From: Romanomermis culicivorax
Taxonomy: Eukaryota > Nematoda > Enoplea > Mermithida > Mermithidae
NCBI GenBank assembly: GCA_963922205.1
Contig: CAWUHX010000210.1
Location: 434,001-498,000, forward strand
Length of the DNA: 64,000 bases
Direction of reading: 5' to 3'
Positions 24,065-36,076 of this stretch are shown here, piece by piece (the stretch's first letter is position 1; each line of letters starts with the position of its first letter). A model generated the notes under the pieces. That model worked only from the letters and a program-made list of their open reading frames with translations, was not told the origin of the DNA and did no database searches. Made by a program: the position numbers and the translations under genes.

Positions 24065-24854
24065 TGTCAGAGGGTCAATTCCTCTGACCTTTGGTCCTCT
24101 AACTACCTCACTTTTATTCTCTAAAGCTCCTTTGTTGTTAAAGTGATTTCATTTATTCTTGGGCAAACAAACCAGTAAAACGGTTTGTGTCATATACATT
24201 TTTGGCTCAAAAAATACATAAATGGTGACGTGAATGTTTTGCATGCATCTGGCAAGTCGATGTTAGACGCGTAACGGTTTGTTTCATTATTATTATTATT
24301 ACGTCTTATTTGTAAACCGGTCGCGTTTTCCTTTTTGCGTCTTCGAAGGAGACTCGTGGCGACTGTGGAAGGATAGCGGACGCATTTTATTGTTCATATT
24401 GTTGTGTGTTTTCGACTTCGCGTCGCGGACTCGTCTGGAGAAACTCCCGCGACCTGAGAAGACTTTCGACGTTCAAACTTTGTTGAGGAGAAGAGTGAGT
24501 GTTAGTTCGACAGGTAGATAGATCATTTTCTTAAGCTTTCAGCTTAGGTCGTGGATTAAGATACCCGAAGGTCCCTGGGACTCTGTGTACAGGGACTTAA
24601 GAAGGGTCAGCGGTTTAGGGAGGAGATCAGCGTTCGTGTTCATACTTTGGCATTTTGTATTTTCGTTCACCACTTGCTCACGGTTGTATTTGCACTTTTG
24701 TCAGTTCCCAAAATAAATATCTTTGTTTCTTACGTCTCTGTGACCTGCAGTAGGATAGTATCTAGCATCGGGTTAGCGTCAGGGGCCGTACTAGATTGGA
24801 TCTCCCAAGAACCGCAGCTAGGTAGCCGAGGGCATACGAGCACGTAATACGACA
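24065..24854 (+). repeat. Element 1, 3' LTR
   Basis: It is 790 bp, the same length as the 5' LTR, with two substitutions by eye: a C-to-T in each of the words CACGGC(T)GTATT and TAGCACCGGG. AATAAA is at 24712-24717. Confidence 0.93.
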
Positions 24855-24858
24855 TTTA

Positions 24859-25539
24859 TTAAAATTGATTTATCTTCACAATAAATTTAGATAATTTCTG
24901 TAGAATTGGCAAATTTTCAAAAATGTGATGAAAATGATTTTCCCTGGAGATTGAAAATTTTTTAGAAATTGTTACATGTTTCAACAAAATCTAACAAAGT
25001 TTTACAAGAATTGAGAAAATTTGTTAGAGATTTGATGACATTACAGAATAACTTAGAAACTAATAATTTTCAGAACAAATTGAAAACCTCATGGTATTTT
25101 TGTAAAATCGTTCACACAACAGTTTGACATGAAGATTACAGCCTGTTTCTGAAAAGCTGTCAGTAATCTTACAGTAATTCCGTTTCACGAAAACTGTTGT
25201 TAGGCTCAAGATGCATATTCATATTGAGAGACAATGAAAAGAAAGTGATCAGAGAATATGCAAAATTATTGTTTCATGCGAATCTGTGTATTCAACTGTT
25301 TAAAATTACTGTCAAATCAGTTAGGTACCATCACTGTAACTATACTGCCAGCTTTTGGAAAACTTGGCCACCAATGTTAAACAGTCAATCTAGCCCTATG
25401 CAACCTCACTTGAGCAGAATCGATGCGAAATTGAAAAAAAACTGAACGAATTCAAAGGAAATTCCAATGTCATCACAGAATAATCGAAGCAAACAAAACA
25501 GTAATTCCGGATTTGATTACAAATCCGATCATATAAAGA
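24859..25539. other. Non-coding, no feature recognised
   Basis: AT-rich sequence between element 1 and a Helitron-like copy. A small plus-strand open frame at 25197-25445 has no recognisable domain. Confidence 0.4.
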
Positions 25540-28500
25540 CTAGTTTGCCCCGATGGGGCAGAAAAAAAAGAAGAATATACTTGCTTCGATAGTTGCCATG
25601 CTAGAAAAAGAAGTGGACTAGATTTTTGGGAACTTGGGTAAAAGTTGGAAAAAATTCACTTTCATTATATTGATTTTTCATTCTTCCTCAAAAAAAATTT
25701 TCCATGTCTGTGAAAAAATATATTCTGCAGCGTCGTGCATTTTTTCCTTCCCCTGGCATCAACTACAGTAAAATTTTTCTGTATGAAAATTATATGCACA
25801 TGATTTCAAATGTAAAGAAATGGTAAACCAATAGCATTTTAACTCCCCACCGATTCAAAGCTCCTGCTTCTCACTTTAGCTGAAAAATAGCGGGGGAGGC
25901 ACATAATAGCGATTTTCAGAAGTATAAAGAAGCCTTCGTTGCACTAACCCGACATTAGGATAATCCCATCATCGAGACTAAATTGCTGATCCGCAGTTAG
26001 AGCTAATCGCATTGTCGGGAATCGCAATGTCCAGTGCGCAAACAATACTTCAGGATTAACTAATACTGACGTTTAAGTTCGAGTTTGGGAATCACAGAAA
26101 TTTGTATATTTATTTTGGTTTAGAGATAAGAAAATTGTGCGAAAATTTTAGTGCAACCCGACAGCTCGAGCTGGGGAAAATCACGACATTGAGCTCATTA
26201 TAATCCTGATGACGTTCAAATTATACCGAACTTGAGATCAAACCGATTCGCCTTTTTGTTCGAGATTACCTTGAGCTCAAGCTCAGACCTCTTTAGTGCA
26301 ACTGGGCCTTGGTTACAGTCAATGAGCACTGATCTACAAATGGGATTCAGCGGTGCCTACATTAGGGGTGTGGATCAGATCCTGTACCCAGTTCTTCCCG
26401 ACTCTACTGGCACTCCCACCGCAACTGGGCAACTTTTTTGAGAGCAGGATGGGAGCGATAGGTAAGGGTGAAATTGATTCTCATCTGCAATCCTGCAAAG
26501 AGCGCTCTTTCTGGATTGTCAGTTTAAATCCAAAAACTGTAAAAGATACAATTTTGTTGAATAGTTAAATAAAACGAGATAAATTTGTTTATAGCTTGTA
26601 ATCAGTAGAACTTACGGAGTGAATTCTATACGATATGTTATATAAAATGATTAAATGCAACGTATCTTGCACAATCGATTTACTTTTTAGAAGACTTTGT
26701 GCTGTAGCTTTTTTCTGAAAAAGCAGAGTGGGATTTCATGCGCCACTTTCCTACAGTTGATTCCTTTTGTTGACATCAAATTCAGTAAAAATGTTAAACA
26801 CAGTTGGAAGTAAATATTTGTGAGAGGGGACATGGGGGTATAAACTTCCACAAGGGTTTTGAAACTGGAAAATTGGTCACGCAAAAAATTTTTTCGTCAA
26901 TTTTTTTTTTAATTTTTTTGTCTCAAAAAACGCCAAATAACCAAGGTCCACTCCTGTACCCTCCTAAAAATTTCAGAGATGCACATGTTTGGTTGGAAAT
27001 TGTGTTGATGCACTCAGCTGCAGAATATACTTTTTTATAGACATGAAAAATTTTTTTGAGAAAGAATGAAAATCCAATATAAAGAAAGTGAATTTTTTCC
27101 AATTTTGACCCAAGTTCTCAAAAATCTAGTCCACTTCTTTTTCTAGCATGGCGGCTATCAAAGCAAGTATATTCTTCTTTTTTCTGCCCCATCAGGGCAT
27201 TTTCTAATAAACTAGTTCACCTCTTTTTAGTGGGTCTCAACCATGCACGAAAACCTTCATAAAAGCACATTTAAATTCTAAATTTGGTCATCTTCACATC
27301 AAAAAAACAATAAAAAATCATCTTCTTGCTAAAAATTCTCGGTTTCGGTAAAAGTAAGAGATGTGTAAACCGCATAGTACTTAAAAACGTTGTAAACAGA
27401 CTGAAAGGTATTGAATTCCTCATGGTATAGACTCCCTCAACCCAAAAATTATCAGAAATACCTTTGTTTGCCCAAATGACTATTTTTCGTGTAAACTGAC
27501 AGTGTTCATTGAATTCCCCATGGTCAGAAACATCTTCCCTCAAAAATCGCAGAAATACATTTGTTTACACTTAGTATAATTTTGTGTGTAAAGTAATCAC
27601 ATTCATTATATTACCCCTGATCGAAAACCCCTTCCGGAGAAAAATTTACACCTGGGATATTCTATTGCGTAAAGTGATCACATTCATTAAATTCCCTGTT
27701 TTCGAAAACCCTTTCCACAACAAAATCACGAAAATAGGCTTGGTTAAATCCAAGATAATTTTTTTTGTGTAAAAAGACGCATGCATTGAATTCCCCCGCA
27801 GTCTAAAATCCCTTCCACAAAAAATCACAAAAATATGCTGGTTCACACCCCAGATAGTTTTTTTGTGTAAAATGACACATCCATTGAATTCTCCAAAGTC
27901 AAAGTCAAAAACCCCTTCCACCAGAAATCACTAAAATACGTCTGCTTACACCCGGGATAAGCTTTAGTGTAAAGTGATCGCATTCATCAAATTAGCCGTG
28001 GTCGAAAATCCCCTCTACAAGAAAATTACGGCAATACGCTTGTTTACACCCGGGATAATTTTTGTGTGTAAAGTGACCACATCTATTGAATTATGTCACA
28101 GTCGGAAACTCCCACCACTGAAAAATTCCTCGTGTAAAGTGACCGTGTCCATCGAATTCTCAATGGTCGAAAACCCTTGCAGCCCAAAACCCCCAATAAG
28201 GCTACGGGTTCAATTGAAACTGCAAAAAATTAGTAGTCCATTATGCTGCAAAAATTATTTTTTTGAAGCCATAAGTTTTATATAACTTAATTGGGGAATT
28301 TGGCGTTTTCCGAGACTTTGGACCACCATATAATTGAATTGAGGCCATAATTGAAAAAAAAGTGGAAAATCGCTTTTGAGGTTGCACCCTCAAGATGCTT
28401 AGGCCGAAATATTGAGCTCGGATATGCCACAAACATTGTGGTGCATGGTTGGGCTGGGGGCCCTTAAAAAGTGCGTTTTTTGCATGTTTTGGGGCCCCAC

Positions 28501-28566
28501 CGAGCACCACTTGCAGATAGAGGCGAAATGACAATAGGCACCCCATAGTTTGCCCTTGTGCCTGAA
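25540..28566 (-). mobile_element. Helitron-like family copy, 3' portion (split by element 2)
   Basis: It starts with CTAG at 25540 (3' end) followed by the hairpin word GCCCCGATGGGGC; the spacer between hairpin and CTAG is shortened. It continues through the 1.6-kb module, an inverted duplicate of the 3' end at about 27185-27222, the linker and minisatellite, and the conserved 5' part as far as GTGCCTGAA. There the 13-kb gypsy element interrupts it. The copy resumes at 41609 and ends at 41724. Without the insertion it would be about 3.14 kb. Confidence 0.7.
27440..28190. repeat. Minisatellite, ~98-bp unit, in Helitron-like copy
   Basis: Repeated GTGTAAAGTGA..ATTCATCAAATT..GAAAACCCCTTCC units, about seven to eight copies of varying length, as in the array at 9170-10250. 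Several units are internally shortened. Confidence 0.75.
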
Positions 28567-29042
28567 TGTTGGGGTGGCTCCAGGTGCACGTGTTCAGCTT
28601 CCGGCGTCGGTGCGCAGGCGGTTGGACGCGGCGAAAAGTGGCGAGAAAAGAATGATAATTTGCATAGAAGTATGCTGCCACTGTTTCCCGTTTTTTGTGT
28701 CTTTTGTCATTATTGAAAAGACTTAGTTTATGGAGCGACACCGCCATCGCCTTTTTCTAATAATTTTGTTTATTTTCATTTGCTTGGTGTCGCCAGTCGT
28801 CACCCAATACAAATTGGGCCTGTAAGTTATTTTGTTTTGTGAGCGCAGGGGAGGCTCTTATAAGTTTAGGTTTGGAGACTTGGGTAGGATCTCCTGAGGT
28901 ACGTGCCAAGGTGTTCTGCCTGAGGTTTGATGAAAGTTCTGGTGAGTATCTGGTGAAACGTCTGGGAGAGTTTTGTGTTTATTGTTGTTGTTAGCCTGTG
29001 GTCAGAACTGTTGCATCTTCTTGACCCCACAGCAGCCTAACA
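28567..29042 (+). repeat. Element 2, 5' LTR
   Basis: The 476-bp LTR starts TGTTGGGGTGG and ends CAGCCTAACA. The next bases, AGTGGTGGACTCTTAACGCC, include a TGG and are the probable primer binding site; the tRNA is not assigned. Confidence 0.92.
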
Positions 29043-29150
29043 AGTGGTGGACTCTTAACGCCTCTCACGACGGATAACCGAAGAACCACCAGAAAAATAA
29101 CTAAACCTCCTGGGTTTTATTTGCAGGCACATACTGGAAAAATTAAAAAG

Positions 29151-30683
29151 ATGAGTATTCCGGTAGGAAAAACGTTGAGGACTCCTCCTAGGTCACACGA
29201 ACCTAGTGTTTCGAATCTCGACTCTGCTGAAGAACACGCAGCGGTAGAACAGGTTCAAGCACAGGCGCCTGAGACTGAAGGAAGGAGAGAGAGTAGAAAT
29301 GCGGAAGTGGCAAGAATGGAAGAAGAGTTGAGGAGAAGTAGTTTTGAGATGGCTAGGCAAGCCGAGATTGAAACTACGGTAAGTGGTAGTGTCAGAGGTC
29401 AGCAGACCTTTGAGAGAGAGAGACCGACGTCACCCTCGAAGTTGGTCCATCTGATGGCCGAGACGCTGGAGGAGATTAGACGGAAGTCGAAACTGGCGTG
29501 GAGGTCAAACATGGTGGATATGAATTACGACGAATATTACAAGGACGCGCCGGCCAATTTATATGACGATAAATATTCGAGGCGATACGACCCCAAAATG
29601 ACGAATTTTATTCGACGAGAGGAGCAAAGGGATCGAGTCGATCCCAAGGATGTACGAATTAACGCGCTGGAGAAAAAGGTCGAATTATTGATCAAAGTTA
29701 TCGAAAGCGCGCAAGTTAAGGAAAAGGAAAAGGAAGAAGATCAACGGAAGAAGATAGGTGAGTCTTCTTACCTTGAGAATAGAGTTGAGAGAGTAAGTGA
29801 ACCTAAGAGAGAGGTTCATTCAGAGGTTTATGTAAGGTCTCAAGAGGATAGAGACAAATATTTGGGTAGAGATAGAGGTTGGACTGAGGAGCCGCAGAGT
29901 TCGAGGAATGCTGAACAAGCACAATTGAATGCCTATGGTTACTCAGAGAATAGGAGGTCTAGGGAAAGGAAGGTGACTATTTGCGACGAATCGTCCCAGG
30001 GAGAGGATAGATTTTCTTGTCCCACTCCTTGGAGAGATACCACAAATAGAGCTGACCTTAGCCTTGAGAGGAGGAGAAAGAGAAAGTCGAAGAGTCGAAA
30101 GAGATCTCATAGATCAAGAGCTAGGAGTAGACATTACTCAGATAGTGATAATAGCAGTTCATCTACGTGGAACTCTAGCTCAAGTGTAGAAGTGGATGTA
30201 AGGGATGTGGTAAAGGCCTTGAAACATAGACCTTTACATGACAGTATAAAGCCGATGGAGGCTTTGAAATTTTTTACTGATCTGGAAAGTGAGTTTCTGG
30301 AGAATACTGCGGATAAGGTCAAAAAGGAGTGTTTGAGAAGGTTGTCTCAGAACACGGCTAGGAGGATAGCAAGAACATCCTCAAGTTATACAAAAGTGCG
30401 GAGAAATATTTTAAAGTATCTCGCGCCGACTTATGATTTGACAATGCTCAAGAGGGAGCTATTTAATATGAAACAGGAAGAAGGCGAGTCAGCCTTAGAG
30501 TTTTTAAAGAGGTTGAGTAATCATGTGGATCTGGTCTATGCAGATCAGAGTGATCAAGTAAGGCAAGAGAATATTATTAATGCCTTCATTTACAAGAGTA
30601 GTCCGTTGTATCAGACGGAGTTGCAGGATGTATTGCCATCGATGAAAACATGGCAAGACCTTGCATACGCCAGCCAAGGATGA
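29151..30683 (+). CDS. gag: Element 2 Gag, N-terminal and capsid part
   Basis: I chose the ATG at 29151 (context AAAAAGATGAG) because the frame upstream of it has no ATG. About 510 codons encode an acidic/arginine-rich N-terminal half with coiled-coil potential, an SR/RS-rich stretch ([20 protein letters not shown], about 30085-30140), and then a gag capsid domain at about 30200-30650 aligning with element 1 (for example [20 protein letters not shown]). The frame stops at 30681-30683. The rest of Gag continues in another frame from about 30664, so a small indel has split the gene. A programmed shift is possible but less likely, since element 1 needs none. Confidence 0.8.
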   Translation: MSIPVGKTLRTPPRSHEPSVSNLDSAEEHAAVEQVQAQAPETEGRRESRNAEVARMEEELRRSSFEMARQAEIETTVSGSVRGQQTFERERPTSPSKLVHLMAETLEEIRRKSKLAWRSNMVDMNYDEYYKDAPANLYDDKYSRRYDPKMTNFIRREEQRDRVDPKDVRINALEKKVELLIKVIESAQVKEKEKEEDQRKKIGESSYLENRVERVSEPKREVHSEVYVRSQEDRDKYLGRDRGWTEEPQSSRNAEQAQLNAYGYSENRRSRERKVTICDESSQGEDRFSCPTPWRDTTNRADLSLERRRKRKSKSRKRSHRSRARSRHYSDSDNSSSSTWNSSSSVEVDVRDVVKALKHRPLHDSIKPMEALKFFTDLESEFLENTADKVKKECLRRLSQNTARRIARTSSSYTKVRRNILKYLAPTYDLTMLKRELFNMKQEEGESALEFLKRLSNHVDLVYADQSDQVRQENIINAFIYKSSPLYQTELQDVLPSMKTWQDLAYASQG

Positions 30684-32322
30684 ACTGATTGTGGTGAATC
30701 AAGTTGTAGCTATGGAGGAGAAGTGCCCGGAAATTGCTTTTGTAGGGAATGCTCCGTATGGAAGTACTAAAAAGTATAACCAGAGGAAGTCAAGACCACA
30801 AAATCAGTTGCAAAAGGCAGTGGAAGAGGAGAGAAGTGAGGAGAATGCTGAAGAGATGCAACCTGGCCCGTCGCCTCGTGATGTCAAAAAGTCTAACGAG
30901 GAACAGGCCAAGGAGGCCAAGGAGTCTTTTTTAGCTATTCTCTCAAAGGAGTGGCTACAATTGGTTCAGAAAGTGGATAAATTACAGGTTACTCAGAATG
31001 AAGCTTTAAAGGAGTTGACTACTGTGAAGACTGCGTCTGCTGAAAAGCAGAAGCAGTTGAAGCAGCAGAGACCCTACTGCATATATCATAAGAATAATAC
31101 TCATACTACGGAGGCGTGTAAAACATTAGCATACCGGCGTCAGCAACAGCAACGCGGTGGATTTAACGGTGGCATGTCTAATCAGTATTATGGTGGTGAT
31201 AGAAACGCTTCATTTAGAGGAAGTTTTAGAGGTAGAGGTGGACCTCAATTTGGATTTAGAGGAAGAGGAAGAGGTGCCTATTATGTAGGATTCCCCGAAG
31301 AAGATCAAATGTATGGGTATGACCCAGAATTTGAGAGATACAGGGAATTCTGCAGACTTAGGGAGCAAGGCATCCAGTTGCAGAGGCAGCCTCAGTTGAT
31401 GCTACCTGCGTCAACTAGTCAACCGGCTATTCAGGCTAGTACCGTCCAGGATCAATCTGGATCATTTGTTTCCAACCAGTCCCAACCTAGTTCGCATAAC
31501 GTAATGGTGACAAGCCGTACGGATGTGGATGATGAAAGCGAGCAGAGTAGAAACAAATCTTCTAGTTTGGTTCTCGGAAGTATTATTCACCTGGATAAAG
31601 TGACACCTCTAGAAAAAGTGAAGGAAAGTGATTTGGCTCATGTGAAGTATGGAAGAAAAGCAACGGACATAGAGAGAAGGTTGTTGGAAAATTATTGGAA
31701 AACGGTTCCGTTCTATATAAATGTAGTTATCAAAGAAACGGCTACCAGAGCTTTAATCGATACAGGAGCTCAGTGTACGGTCATGTCTTCTAAGCTCCTG
31801 AAAAGGGCATTAGACATTGATTATACAGTGTACCCTCGTATCCTTAAAGTGACTGTAGCTGATGGAAAAGTTGTGCATGCCTATGGGGATGTACCAGTTT
31901 GTAAGAAGACTGAATTTGGAAATTTTCCAGTCAATGTTATAGTGTTGCCAGATGCAGGTGAGGACCTGATCTTGGGCACAGATTTTTTAGCGCACCCAGA
32001 TTTAGGTGTGGTGATTGATTTTAAAAGAAATGCCATGACGATACAAGGCATTGAGAAGAAGATTGATGTAGTTCAAGTTCCTTCTGTAACTACTGTGCAA
32101 ACGGTAATGGAAGAAGTGACTAAAGTCAGTGTGGCGTCAACTGATTGCATAAATCAAATTTTTTATCCAAAAGTTTGTCTACTAAAGACAACTGTTGCAA
32201 TTGTTGCATGTGGGAAAAACCTACATTCCATATGGAACAGATGTTTTGATGAAGGCAAAACTTTGGGATCAACATGGAGATGCCACGTTGAATGGAATTA
32301 TTGTCGAATCGAAAGATTCTGA
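30661..32322 (+). CDS. Element 2 Gag zinc knuckle and protease
   Basis: The frame opens at 30661 without an ATG, as expected for a continuation of gag after a frameshift. It contains a CX2HX4HX4C knuckle ([14 protein letters not shown], about 31078-31119) like that of element 1, and a Gly/Arg-rich patch (31150-31290). The aspartic protease has DTGA near 31760 and LGTDFL near 31974. It leaves the coding frame shortly before its stop; from about 32195 similarity to element 1 continues in another frame. The protease looks complete but the gene is disrupted on both sides. Confidence 0.78.
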   Translation: MHTPAKDELIVVNQVVAMEEKCPEIAFVGNAPYGSTKKYNQRKSRPQNQLQKAVEEERSEENAEEMQPGPSPRDVKKSNEEQAKEAKESFLAILSKEWLQLVQKVDKLQVTQNEALKELTTVKTASAEKQKQLKQQRPYCIYHKNNTHTTEACKTLAYRRQQQQRGGFNGGMSNQYYGGDRNASFRGSFRGRGGPQFGFRGRGRGAYYVGFPEEDQMYGYDPEFERYREFCRLREQGIQLQRQPQLMLPASTSQPAIQASTVQDQSGSFVSNQSQPSSHNVMVTSRTDVDDESEQSRNKSSSLVLGSIIHLDKVTPLEKVKESDLAHVKYGRKATDIERRLLENYWKTVPFYINVVIKETATRALIDTGAQCTVMSSKLLKRALDIDYTVYPRILKVTVADGKVVHAYGDVPVCKKTEFGNFPVNVIVLPDAGEDLILGTDFLAHPDLGVVIDFKRNAMTIQGIEKKIDVVQVPSVTTVQTVMEEVTKVSVASTDCINQIFYPKVCLLKTTVAIVACGKNLHSIWNRCFDEGKTLGSTWRCHVEWNYCRIERF

Positions 32323-34801
32323 AAGGAAGTTCAGAATGGAGAAAGCGGTTGTAGACGGATCACAAGAGGAGTTTGTAGTACTAATCTCTAATACCACCGG
32401 TTCTGGTTGTCGGTTTGAGAGAGATCAAATCATTGGCTATACAGAATCTATGCTTATTGAAGATGATGATACGTACAAGAAAGTGAAAGAAATGAAAAAG
32501 ATAAAGGAGGAAAAGGAATATCAGACCTGCATGGTAAAGGAAGGAATGCCTGCATTATCAAAAGCTGATTCTGTAGATGTGATGGAGTTGCATTACACAA
32601 CTTTTGAGAAGCTCAAAGTAGCATTGACCTCAGTACCTTTCTTAAGACATCCAATTTTAGATGGATCTGCGCGATTCATCCTTCAGAGGGATGCCTGTGG
32701 AATTGCATTGGGAGCAGTGTTATGTCAAGAGACTGACTCGGAACGTTGGGTGATAGCCTACAATAGTCAGATATTGCGGGCAGAAGAAAGGAAATGGTGC
32801 GCCACCAAAAGGGAATGCTTAGCTGTGGTATACGGCCTTAAAATTTATAAACATTATCTTTTGGGCCAAAAGGTCAGGATTCAAACTGACCACAAACCAT
32901 TATTATCAATGAGGGTCAACACACAGACTAATGACAAACTCAAGAGGTGGTATGCATTCATTTGTCAGTTTAATCACAAGTTGGAGTACGTGCCTGGCAG
33001 ACAGAATGCCATGGCTGATTTTCTCTCCAGGAAGGAGGAACCGGATGAACAGAAGGAGAAGTTGCCACCAAAATGGGAGCTTATCTTTCAGAAAGGAGAA
33101 GTGAAATCTCTTACTGAAGACGAAGTCATTAACCAAAACCACAAAGTTTTAGTGAAACAACTTCAGAAACTCAGAGGAGATAAAGTGGATGAGGCTTCAG
33201 GAGTCTTCACTTTGGTGAAGATGGCCACAGCTTCAGTGGCTTCAAGGTATGGTGTAAGTGATGAGACTCGACTTAATATTTCTCCAGAATTTGATAATTA
33301 TCGAATGCCTGAGAAATATGAAATTGAGGCGGTAGTCACTAGACAAATGGCAAAAAACTTGCAGCAGGAGGAAAAAGGACATCCTCCTGGGCAAGCAAAA
33401 CCTGTAGAAGAGGTGAAGAGAATTTTTGAACCGAAGGAGAAGGAGTTTGAAGAAGCCCCTCAGATTGAAGATGGTAGACCAAAAGGGCTTATTTCAAACA
33501 CCTTGATGGCTCAGTTGCAAGGAAAGGATAAAGATTTAAAGGTGATCTTCGAGAAACTAGGTGCTAATAGCAGCACCAAGCCTCAAAGTAACTTTTATAT
33601 CGATCAAGGGATACTATATAGAGAGACTTTTGGCCAGGCAGAGGATCAAGTTGTTGTGCCCTCTGTTCTCACAAAAGTTGTCCTACATCAGTATCACGGA
33701 GCAGTGATGATGACGCATCAAGGGTTTAAGAGAACCCTTGCTATTATTAAAAAGCGGTTCTGGTGGCCGAGCATCGAAAAGGATGTTCGGAGCTGGATCA
33801 GCTTTTGTCGGATATGTCAAATTGCGACTCCAGGAAAGGCTACAATACCGCCATTAAATCCCATTATTCCTAGATGACCATTTGACATAGTCTCTGTAGA
33901 TATTGTGGGAATTTCTCCCATGAGTGAGAAGAGACCGTATGTGATAGTATTTCAAGATTACTTTACAAAATGGGTGGAAGCAGAAATGATCCCAGATCAA
34001 TCTGCTGTAACCATTGTGGACAGTTTTCTTCGAAATATTGTGTTCAGGCATGCTACCCCGGTGAAATTGTTGAGTGATAACGGTTCATGCTTTACAGCTG
34101 ATCTGATGATGTGAGTGTGTAAATTGTTGGATTGTCAGAAGATTTTCACAACTGCCTACCATCCACAAGGAAATGGAATGGTTGAAAGGTTTAACCAAAC
34201 CTTGATCAAGCAGTTGCGAAAGGTTGCTATAGAAGATTCGGATAAATGGGACAGATATTTGCAATCTGTCGTTTTTGCTTACAATGCCACACCTCATACC
34301 TCAACAAGATGTTCTCCATTTGCCTTATTGAGAGGTCATGAGGCTAATTTTGGCATTAGTATTGGTGTTGCTAGAAACATAGTTCTGCCAATGAACTATG
34401 AGGCTTATAAGCATATACTAACCGAAAGTTTAGTAGAAACTTATGAAGTCATTTCAGAGAATATCAGGAAAGCTGTGGAGATCAGCAAAAAGTTTTTTGA
34501 CCGTAAAGCAAATGCTCATGATTATTCCGTCAATGATTGGGTTTTGCTGAAAGTCGATAAACAGAAAAAACTGGGTCTGCCGTGGCAAGGACCGTATGTT
34601 GTTACTGATAATAGGAGATTATCAGAAAACGTGCTTGAAATCGCTCACTGGAGAGAGCCGCTGAAAAAGCATGTGGTATCCCTGAGCAGGTTAAAGCACT
34701 TTCGCTACGAGACCGGCAGATGGCTGCAGTCTAACGACGTGTCATCTAAGGACAAGCAGTTTACTGTAGATTCGAAAATTAGTAATTATAAACTGCCGTA
34801 G
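32195..34801 (+). pseudogene. pol: Element 2 pol remnant: RNase H and integrase, RT deleted
   Basis: After ~130 codons of the linker that follows protease, the sequence jumps at about 32590-32610 directly into the RT connection/RNase H region (VPFLRHP, then RDACGIALGAV). The whole RT domain, about 330 residues in element 1, is absent. RNase H keeps its Asp, Glu and Asp. Integrase has the zinc domain, both Asp and the Glu (VDIV, SDNGS, MVERFN) and a GPY module, but is cut by in-frame TGA codons at 33875-33877 and 34112-34114. Any mobility would have needed RT and integrase supplied by a relative. Confidence 0.85.
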
Positions 34802-36076
34802 CGTGTAGCGCTGTTTTTTCGTGTATGTGTGTGCGTATGATTACCCCCCCATATTTTTTTGTCCCCAATTTTGTAATTAGGTACAAATTGTATTTAATTG
34901 TATTTATTTATGTATTTATCGCATATTTATCATGTATTTTTAAATTTTCATGGCGTAAATCTTAAAATTTTCAAAAATTTTTGGTAAAAAACCACTCTTC
35001 GCAAAAACCTAAAATTTTAAAACTTTTTTGGGGGCCCAAAATTTTAAATTTCCCTGAGTCTGATTAATTTTTTCGGAGGAAATAGTAGTTGTTGCCCCCC
35101 AATTCTGTGAATATTGGAAGAATTGGGAAACCGCTGAAATTTTAGAGTGAAAATAGACAAAAAGTAGTGAAAGCAGAAAATTTGTCGATTTTTCAGCTCT
35201 TAAAAAATTTTTAAAAAATTTTCGAAAATTGATACTGCCGAATTGCAAGTATTCAAGAAAGAAGCGGAAGAAATGTCCCGGCCCCCCAATGGACGCTGGA
35301 CAAAACAGTATTTGGTCACGGACCCCCACGTGACCTACAGTCAGCCGCAGGTGCGGCAAAACAATCGGTATTTTTTAGTCGATGGTAAGCGACCTAAGTT
35401 TTTAAACTTAGTTAATCTAAAAATTAATTGGGCAAAGCAGGATGTTATAGCCCACGGGTGTCTATATGAAGGCCTAGACAATTGTAAAAATTTAGTGGGA
35501 ACAATTTTGTTCTGTCAACTTGAAAAAGTGTGGCAAAGCTGCTCGTAGCGCAAAATTTGGACTTTTTGCGAAACTACATCATTCCTCTACACACATAGCG
35601 AGTTGAATAAATTCGTCTATGTGATGGGGAAGAAGTGGAGCGTAGCAACTAGTCGACTAGGGGTAGATAATTTCAAATTTATTTAAATTTTTAAATTCCA
35701 TCTTAATCTATTTTTCTATGAATTTCCACATTTTGGGTAAATTAATAAATATATTTTAAATTTCTTCTTGGAAATTCTTAATTTATTTGTTGGATAGGCC
35801 GTTTTGGGCGTTGGATTGAGACGGCTAGCAGTCGAATGATGGAAGATGCAGGTGGTCTGTGCCTGTACTCCCCTATAAGGTAGAAGTCGGGGCCGCACTT
35901 GTGTTTAACTATCTGCCAACACTAACCCAATATATGTTTGGTACCTTATTGTCCCCTGCTTGCAATTTTCCTTTTTCTTTTTTCCTATTTGTGCTTACTA
36001 TCTGTGGTGAAGGTAGAATTTAACTGATGTTTGTCCGCTTAGAAAGATTTCCATTAAAAAGTTGTAAACATTCCGT
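34802..36076 (+). other. Element 2 spacer between pol and the third gene
   Basis: AT-rich spacer with one credible small frame at 35273-35548, described separately. It may supply signals for a spliced mRNA for the downstream gene, which is far from the LTR promoter. Confidence 0.5.
35273..35548 (+). CDS. Possible small protein or exon in element 2
   Basis: A 91-codon frame from an ATG at 35273 has balanced codon use unlike the flanking AT-rich spacer, which suggests real coding. The product is basic and rich in Asn, Gln and Trp, with no recognised domain. A splice-donor-like GATG|GTAAGC lies inside it at about 35383, so it could be a leader exon joined to the exonuclease gene instead of a separate protein. 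Confidence 0.3.
   Translation: MSRPPNGRWTKQYLVTDPHVTYSQPQVRQNNRYFLVDGKRPKFLNLVNLKINWAKQDVIAHGCLYEGLDNCKNLVGTILFCQLEKVWQSCS

Larger units (their letters stand above)
15229..24858 (+). mobile_element. Intact Ty3/gypsy LTR retrotransposon (element 1)
   Basis: The element is 9622 bp between 4-bp TTTA target duplications (15229-15232 and 24855-24858). Its order is 5' LTR, primer site, a single gag-pol frame, a 1.97-kb spacer, polypurine tract and 3' LTR. The LTRs start TG, end CA, are both 790 bp and differ at only two positions that I can see, so the insertion is recent. The domain order protease-RT-RNase H-integrase is that of Ty3/gypsy. No envelope-like gene was found. All expected catalytic residues are present, so it could be autonomous. 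Confidence 0.93.

Noticed and set aside
23356..24124. Opposed 78-113 codon frames in the GC-rich block of element 1 as an envelope or accessory gene
   Set aside because: No signal peptide, membrane span or recognisable motif. GC-rich sequence is open by chance more often. Kept only as an unexplained block.
28241..28747. 168-codon minus-strand frame as a gene
   Set aside because: It crosses the junction between the Helitron-like copy and the element 2 LTR, so it is a chimera of two unrelated repeats.
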